This document shows positions 57,776-64,000 of a stretch of DNA of 64,000 nucleotides, piece by piece (within the stretch, counting starts at the first letter, position 1; each line of letters opens with the position of its first letter). Location: positions 15,171,501-15,235,500 of the forward strand of contig CM068585.1 in assembly GCA_035048485.1 (NCBI GenBank), given 5' to 3'. The notes below the pieces were generated by a model. The model was not told where the DNA came from, made no database searches, and was given only the letters and a program-made list of their open reading frames with translations. The position numbers were made by a program, and so were the translations under genes. This stretch comes from Pteria penguin. Taxonomy: Eukaryota; Mollusca; Bivalvia; Pterioida; Pteriidae.

Positions 57776-59593
57776 AATCTGTATCATATTTTTCACAATC
57801 CATAACACAAATGTCTGTTAGAACCTTGACCAAAGGTCAAAGTCACAAGGTGTCCATGACTAAGATTGTTGTAGAGTCCAAAAACATTTTAAGTGTAATA
57901 TACATTTGCTTTAGACTTCATATAGTACTTGTTTCTCATTTTATGTCTCATCAGCTTGAAGGTTACATGTGCTTTTATGGTGACAGCATTTACCTTATGT
58001 ATTTCATAATGTATATTGGGGCCTATGCTTTGCACAGATCCTAACAGTTAGGGTTCTTTTACTTGCCATGTCTACTGAAACATAAGGTGTTGTTGATTTT
58101 ACTGTCTGTCTGAAACTCATGATCATGAAAGTGTGTGATCAGAGCTGAAACCTGATACCTCTAGCTCATGACACTCCTTGCCCAGCATCTGACCTACTGT
58201 ACATCCGTCTGTCTATGTGGAGTGAACATTTCATACTTTCAAGTTTTTCTTCAGAATAGATTTTAATAAGTCACAGTAAGGATAAAGTGCTCAGTGTCCA
58301 CTACGAGTGATGTTATTTTTTGGCATGATCCATAGTGAATCAATGGGGGAAGGGGGAACATAGGCCCAACAGGGTACCTTCTGCTGACAAAATTTTTTCA
58401 GACTGACTACATAGGTTGACAAACTGAATGCACTAGAGTGATATCTAAGGGGGTCCTCATAGGAAAAATTTCTGAAAAAGGAGATTCTCATTAGAGAATA
58501 TTCTGATGCAGTCTTAAGTACCTCATGTGCTCAGGGTGCACAGCTTGGTGATAAAGGCCCATTTGGGCCTATATACTAAAGTAGACCTTAAAATGGTATG
58601 AAGTGTGCTTAGTAGCTTTGTAACTTTCATTTTTATGGAAATAAGAAGAGTTCAAACTATTTTATATAGTTTGTTTGATGTCACTTTTCATCAATTTATC
58701 CACGCTATAGTTTTACATTTTAAATATAATTTTTCCATCTATAAATATATATACATATAATAGTTTATCATAAAAATAGTTTGATGCAATTTCTATCTTC
58801 CACCCATGCTTTCCAGATCTTTTCCATGTTGATATAGCACCTATTCTTGGTAAGAAATAATCTGGAATGTTTTGGGAATTTCTATCAGTATTTGAATCAT
58901 ATTAGTTGAAGCCTTGATACCTCTTCTTCAGAAATATAATTCATTGACGTATTATACAGTGCTCAACAATAATTGCTTACTAACAGAACTTGCTAAATGC
59001 AACAATATACAGAATTTTGTAATATGTAACACAGGGTATTACATCCTTAGATTTTCTTCATTACTGATACTGTTTTATTCACATCTGTTTTCTTACAGGT
59101 GTATCTTAGAGATAATGTTTTATATGCTATATTTTATCAAAATGTAATCCTGTAGTTTTATATATAGATTTAAGCCAATTTATTTTAATAGCCTAGCATC
59201 ATAGTGTTCATCACGTTGATCCTTCTCTCTTCTGTTTGTCATTGTGTAGTGTTTTTTCATTCAGATAAGTTCCAATGACCCTTTCAGAAGTGCTTTAAGT
59301 ACATGAAATACATGTTTGAATATGTTTGTTAGAACAACTTAACTGCAATAGTGTTCCGTAGTTTCCCTGATATTGACCGAAATGTCTTAATAGTTCCACC
59401 AAAGTAACAATTCATAATGCATCCACACTAGCCTTATTAGAATTTAATATTCATGACTTTCTCTTTTGTTTTTAATTCACATTTACTATGTTTGAATATA
59501 CATATCCATGCATAGAACAATTGGCTTATTGCTCTGCTTTAGTCTTGATGTTCCTCTATGCATTTGCCATTCTTTGTTCATTTGAACTTAATC

Positions 59594-61209
59594 CAGTCAC
59601 AGAATTCTGTGTTGTTGAAAATCTCAGTCACAGTATTCTGTGTTGTTAAGGATCTCAGTCACAGAATTCTGTGTTGTTAGGGATCTCAGTCACAGAATTC
59701 TGTGTTGTTAGGGATCTCACAGAATTCAGTGTTGTTAGGGATCTCAGTCACAGAATTCTGTGTTGTTAGGGATCTCAGTCACAGAATTCAGTGTTGTTAG
59801 GGATCTCAGTCACAGAATTCAGTGTTGTTAGGGATCTCAGTCACAGAATTCTGTGTTGTTAGGGATCTCACAGAATTCTGTGTTGTTCAGGATCTCACAG
59901 AATTCAGTGTTGTTAGGGATCTCAGTCACAGAATTCTGTGTCGTTAGGGATCTCACAGAATTCAGTGTCGTTAGGGATCTCACAGAATTCAGTTTTGTTA
60001 GGGATTTCAGTCACAAAATTCAGTGTTGTTAGGGATCTCACAGAATTCAGTGTTATTAAGGATCTCAGTCACAGAATTCTGTGTTGTTAGGGATCTCAGT
60101 CACAGAATTCAGTGTTGTTAGGGATCTCAGTCACAGAATTCAGTGTTGTTAGGGATCTCAGTCACAGAATTCTGTGTTGTTAGGGATCTCAGTCACAGAA
60201 TTCAGTGTTGTTAGGGATCTCAGTCACAGAATTCTGTGTTGTTAGGGATCTCACAGAATTCTGTATTGTTAGGGATCTCACAGAATTCTGTGTCATTAGG
60301 GATCTCACAGAATTCTGTATTGTTAGGGATCTCACAGAATTCTGTGTTGTTAGGGATCTCACAGAATTCTGTGTTGTTCAGGATCTCACAGAATTCAGTG
60401 TTGTTAGGGATCTCAGTCACAGAATTCTGTGTCGTTAGGGATCTCACAGAATTCAGTGTTGTTAGGGATCTCACAGAATTCAGTTTTGTTAGGGATTTCA
60501 GTCACAAAATTCAGTGTTGTTAGGGATCTCACAGAATTCAGTGTTATTAGGGATCTCAGTCACAGAATTCTGTGTTGTTAGGGATCTCAGTCACAGAATT
60601 CAGTGTTGTTAGGGATCTCAGTCACAGAATTCTGTGTTGTTAGGGATCTCAGTCACAGAATTCAGTGTTGCTAGGGATCTCAGTCACAGAATTCTGTGTT
60701 GTTAGGGATCTCAGTCACAGAATTCAGTGTTGTTAGGTATCTCATAGAATTCAGTGTTGTTAGGGTTCTCACAGAATTCTGTGTTGTTTAGGATCTCAGT
60801 CACAGAATTCAGTGTTGTCAGGGATCTCAGTCACAGAATTCAGTGTTGTTAGGGATCTCACAGAATTCAGTGTTATTAGGGATCTCAGTCACAGAATTCT
60901 GTGTTGTTAGGGATCTCAGTCACAGAATTCTGTGTTGTTAGGGATCTCAGTCACAGAATTCAGTGTTGTTAGGGATCTCACAGAATTCAGTGTTGTTAGG
61001 GATCTCACAGAATTCTGTGTTATTAAGGATCTCAGTCACAGAATTCTGTGTTGTTAGGGATCTCAGTCACAGAATTCAGTGTTGTTAGGGATCTCACAGA
61101 ATTCTGTGTTGTTAGGGATCTCAGTCACAGAACTCTGTGTTGCTTAGGATCTCAGTCACAGAATTCTGTGTTATTTGGGATCTCTGTTAGAGAATTTTTG
61201 TGTTGTTGG
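59594..61209. repeat. 27/31-bp minisatellite with GAATTC in nearly every unit
   Basis: More than 50 units of CACAGAATTC(T/A)GTGTTGTTAG + GGATCTCA(GTCA). Units are 31 bases with GTCA or 27 without it. Two variants, CTGTG and CAGTG after GAAT, are mixed. Runs of 27-base units create long open frames on both strands (for example TEFCVVRDL repeats), which are not genes. Confidence 0.93.
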
Positions 61210-61575
61210 GGATCTGTCACAATATTCTGTGTAGTAAGGGATTACAGTTATAGAATTCTGTGTAGTTAGGGATTACAGTTATAGAATTCTGTGTAGTTAG
61301 GGATTACAGTGATAGAATTCTGTGTAGTTTAGAATTCTGTGTAGTTAGAAATTACAGTTATAGAATTCTTTGTAGTTAGGGATTTCAGTTATAGAATTCT
61401 GTGTAGTTAGGGATTACAGTGATAGATTTCTGTGTAGTTAGGGATTTCAGTTATAGAATTCTGTGTAGTTAGGGATTACAGTTATAGAATTCTGTGTAGT
61501 TAGGGATTACAGTGATAGAATTCTGTGTAGTTAGGGATTACAGTTATAGAATTCTTTGTTGTTGAGGTCCCAGTC
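61210..61575. repeat. Diverged tail of the 31-bp minisatellite
   Basis: Units ATAGAATTCTGTGTAGTTAG + GGATTACAGTT, same length and same GAATTCTGTGT core, but with GTAGTTAG and ATTACAG in place of GTTGTTAG and CTCAGTC. A separately homogenised block next to the main array. Confidence 0.9.
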
Positions 61576-62317
61576 ACAGTGTTCTCAGTGACTTTTCTTT
61601 GAACTGAAAAGGTATGAAATTCTTACGAACCCCTTAAAAGTGATGTCCATTTTTAAAATGGAACAAAAATCATGTATTTTGAAAGGACAAGATTGACTCA
61701 TTCACTTTATTTGCTTAAACTCTGAAACCTGATAGGAATAATTGTTTGCTTATTAAATCATACTTCTGTGTATACACATTCAAAATATGCATTTTATATA
61801 CATGTATATATATCTATTGAAATAATCATCTAAAGTCTCTTAAAATGAGCTTTTTTGGCAATATCTGTACCCAATGAGTACATTATAAAAATCCCACTTT
61901 TACTGTGTATAATTTATATTAGTATATTTTTATAATTACATTGTAATTACTCTTCTTCTTTTTCCAATATGAAGTGTACTCAAAAGTTGAGTCTGAATGA
62001 GTAAAATTTTAATTAACTTCTGAGGTATCAATGTTAATTTTCTTCTCTGCCTTTTTTTTAACAATTCAGCTGTTAGAATGTGCAAATCAAAAATATTATT
62101 AGATAATAGAATGGATATGAAGTAAACAATATAATCAACTTTGACCAAGAGATTGCAGTTGAAAAGATTACATAATTAAAGCAGGTTAAATGTAATAGAC
62201 AACATGTTACCTACTTTATTAATAGGAGTTCATTAAATAGGTTTATGATCAGAATATATCAATGATGGCAATATTTATAATATTTCGAGTATATGTACAG
62301 TCTCATTATTAATCAAT
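61576..62317. other. No feature seen between the two arrays
   Basis: AT-rich; no gene or repeat recognised. Confidence 0.5.
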
Positions 62318-63430
62318 ATTAAGCAATACTAAGAATGACCAGTACTTTTGTGTAGTCTGGTGCATCTTAGATACAGATAAGCAATACTAAGAATGACCAG
62401 TACTTGTGTGTAGTCTGGGGCATCTTAGACACAGATAAGCAATACTAAGAATGACCAGTACTTGTGTGTAGTCTGGGGCATCTTAGATACAGATAAGCAA
62501 TACTAAGAATGACCAGTACTTGTGTGTAGTCTGGGGCATCTTAGATACAGATAAGCAATACTAAGAATGACCAGTACTTGTGTGTGGTCTGGGGCATCTT
62601 AGATACAGATAAGCAATACTAAGAATGACCAATACTTGTGTGTAGTCTGGTGCATCTTAGATACAGATAAGCAATACTAAGAATGACCAGTACTTGTGTG
62701 TAGTCTGGTGCATCTTAGACACAGATAAGCAATACTAAGAATGACCAGTACTTGTGTGTAGTCTGGGGCATCTTAGACACAGATAAGCAATACTAAGAAT
62801 GACCAGTACTTGTGTGTAGTCTGGTGCATCTTAGATACAGATAAGCAATACTAAGAATGACCAGTACTTTTGTGTAGTCTGGTGCATCTTAGATACAGAT
62901 AAGCAATACTAAGAATGACCAGTACTTGTGTGTAGTCTGGTGCATCTTAGATACAGATAAGCAATACTAAGAATGACCAGTACTTGTGTGTAGTCTGGTG
63001 CATCTTAGATACAGATAAGCAATACTAAGAATGACCAGTACTTTTGTGTAGTCTGGGGCATCTTAGACACAGATAAGCAATACTAAGAATGACCAGTACT
63101 TGTGTGTAGTCTGGTGCATCTTAGACACAGATAAGCAATACTAAGAATGACCAGTACTTGTGTGTAGTCTGGTGCATCTTAGACACAGATAAGCAATACT
63201 AAGAATGACCAGTACTTGTGTGTGGTCTGGTGCATCTTAGACACAGATAAGCAATACTAAGAATGATCAGTACTTGTGTGTAGTCTGGTGCATCTTAGAC
63301 ACAGATAAGCAATACTAAGAATGACCAGTACTTGTGTGTAGTCTGGTGCATCTTAGCTTAGACACAGATAAGCAATACTAAGAATGACCAGTACTTGTGT
63401 GTGGTCTGATGCATCTTAGACACAGATAAG
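62318..63430. repeat. 58-bp tandem array, about 19 very similar units
   Basis: Unit begins GATAAGCAATACTAAGAATG and contains CCAGTACTTGTGTGTAGTCT and GGTGCATCTTAGACACA. Starts of units are at 62376, 62434, 62492 and so on. Variation is limited to a few sites (TGGTG/TGGGG, GACAC/GATAC, CTTGTG/CTTTTG, TAGTC/TGGTC). One unit near 63350 carries a 5-base duplication (CTTAG). Confidence 0.95.
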
Positions 63431-64000
63431 TGTAGGTAGTGGCAACTTTTTAAACATCAGGTTTATTTTACTTTTTCAAATCTGTGAATAGTAATATATA
63501 AATGTGATAGAATAATAAAACAAAAACAAATTTTTAAGGACTTTCATTATTTATTCATAAGTTTCTATGTTGTAGACTCTGATAATTATTGGGAATCTGA
63601 TCACTTTCCCTCTTGGTTAGGTTTTAGAAATCCTTTAAAGAAAACACAGAGTTTTGCACAATATTATTTAATTACAAATGAGAATAAATTACAACCTATA
63701 TAACATTATGAGGGTGATATGGTAAAATTTCATACTACAATAACAATTCACAATATTTTAAAACATAAGACAAAAGGTTAGCTGGAGAAAAATGCCCATA
63801 TAGTTATACACCTTCAGAAAAACACATGATGCAAATAGATATAAGTTGTCTATATTCAGTGGGAGTGTTCTTGTATATCTTTGTAAGGATTAGTTACTAA
63901 CAAGTATACAAACATATGAATTCTATCATTTAAATAACTATGAAATCTTTGATAAACATTTTGCACTTTGGGTGAAAAATAGAGAGGGTTAAACAAATTA
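63431..64000. other. Window end, no feature seen
   Basis: AT-rich; no gene or repeat recognised. Could be intron of the same gene if it continues. Confidence 0.4.

Larger units (their letters stand above)
56874..59593 (+). other. Region after the last firm exon
   Basis: Contains the possible extra exon at 57066-57301, a short repeat copy (57559-57775) and a degraded bivalve-type repeat at about 58140-58570. No AATAAA signal was seen within about 2 kb. Open frames at 57531-58044 overlap the repeat and are not supported. Confidence 0.5.

Noticed and set aside
57531..58044. Two overlapping 90-96 codon frames downstream of the gene
   Set aside because: They start inside or next to an interspersed repeat copy (57559-57775) and show no coding features.
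60205..60523. Repeated-peptide open frames (TEFCVVRDL and similar) on both strands
   Set aside because: Produced by runs of 27-base minisatellite units whose length is a multiple of three. The frame breaks wherever a 31-base unit occurs.
59594..63430. CRISPR-like regular repeats
   Set aside because: The units are directly tandem with no unique spacers, and the context is eukaryotic. They are minisatellites.

Overview
This is eukaryotic nuclear DNA, AT-rich and packed with transposon relics. It carries one long, many-exon gene on the + strand. The best guess for the organism is a lophotrochozoan, most likely a bivalve mollusc. That rests on the interspersed repeats: TAGCTCACCTGAGCC-type repeats, 'ACGAAGTTTGGGG' repeats, 'GACCTTGACC'-rich repeats, and tRNA-headed SINEs whose bodies contain GGCATGGCACG. 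I recognise these from bivalve genomes but could not search for them here.

Layout. 1-7545 is upstream flank holding a broken mariner element, a degraded coding repeat, a hAT-like element with a direct flanking duplication, an element ending in GTATTTACTCGA/ATACGCAC inverted repeats, and a 148-bp C-rich tract. 7546-56873 is the gene: 25 exons, all GT-AG, whose phases match at every junction and encode about 1,251 residues. 56874-64000 is non-coding or intronic and is dominated by two large minisatellites (27/31-bp and 58-bp units).

The protein reads, in order: a short cysteine-type leucine-rich-repeat block (about residues 24-120), a linker, three SPRY-like segments (about 298-455, 487-609 and 677-830), a P-loop segment with a Walker A motif (GSDASGKT, residues 875-882), and a region matching the COR module of ROCO proteins (about 955-1251). 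This suggests an LRR-SPRY-ROCO protein, a combination I do not recognise as a standard one. The G-domain looks incomplete: exons 19 and 20 splice in phase, but the residues normally carrying switch II (DxxG) and NKxD are absent, and I found no exon for them in the repeat-filled intron between. The COR-B end is also uncertain. An alternative last splice leads into a 78-codon open stretch at 57066-57301, and no AATAAA was seen soon after 56873, so the gene may continue further or leave the window.

Introns are long (up to about 7.3 kb) and carry most of the mobile elements: hAT-like elements with 5-bp duplications, pogo/Tigger-like elements, mariner and Tc1 relics, two tRNA-derived SINEs, long-inverted-repeat elements, hairpins and several minisatellites. 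One 40-bp minisatellite ends directly on the 3' splice site of exon 13, and its unit resembles that splice site.
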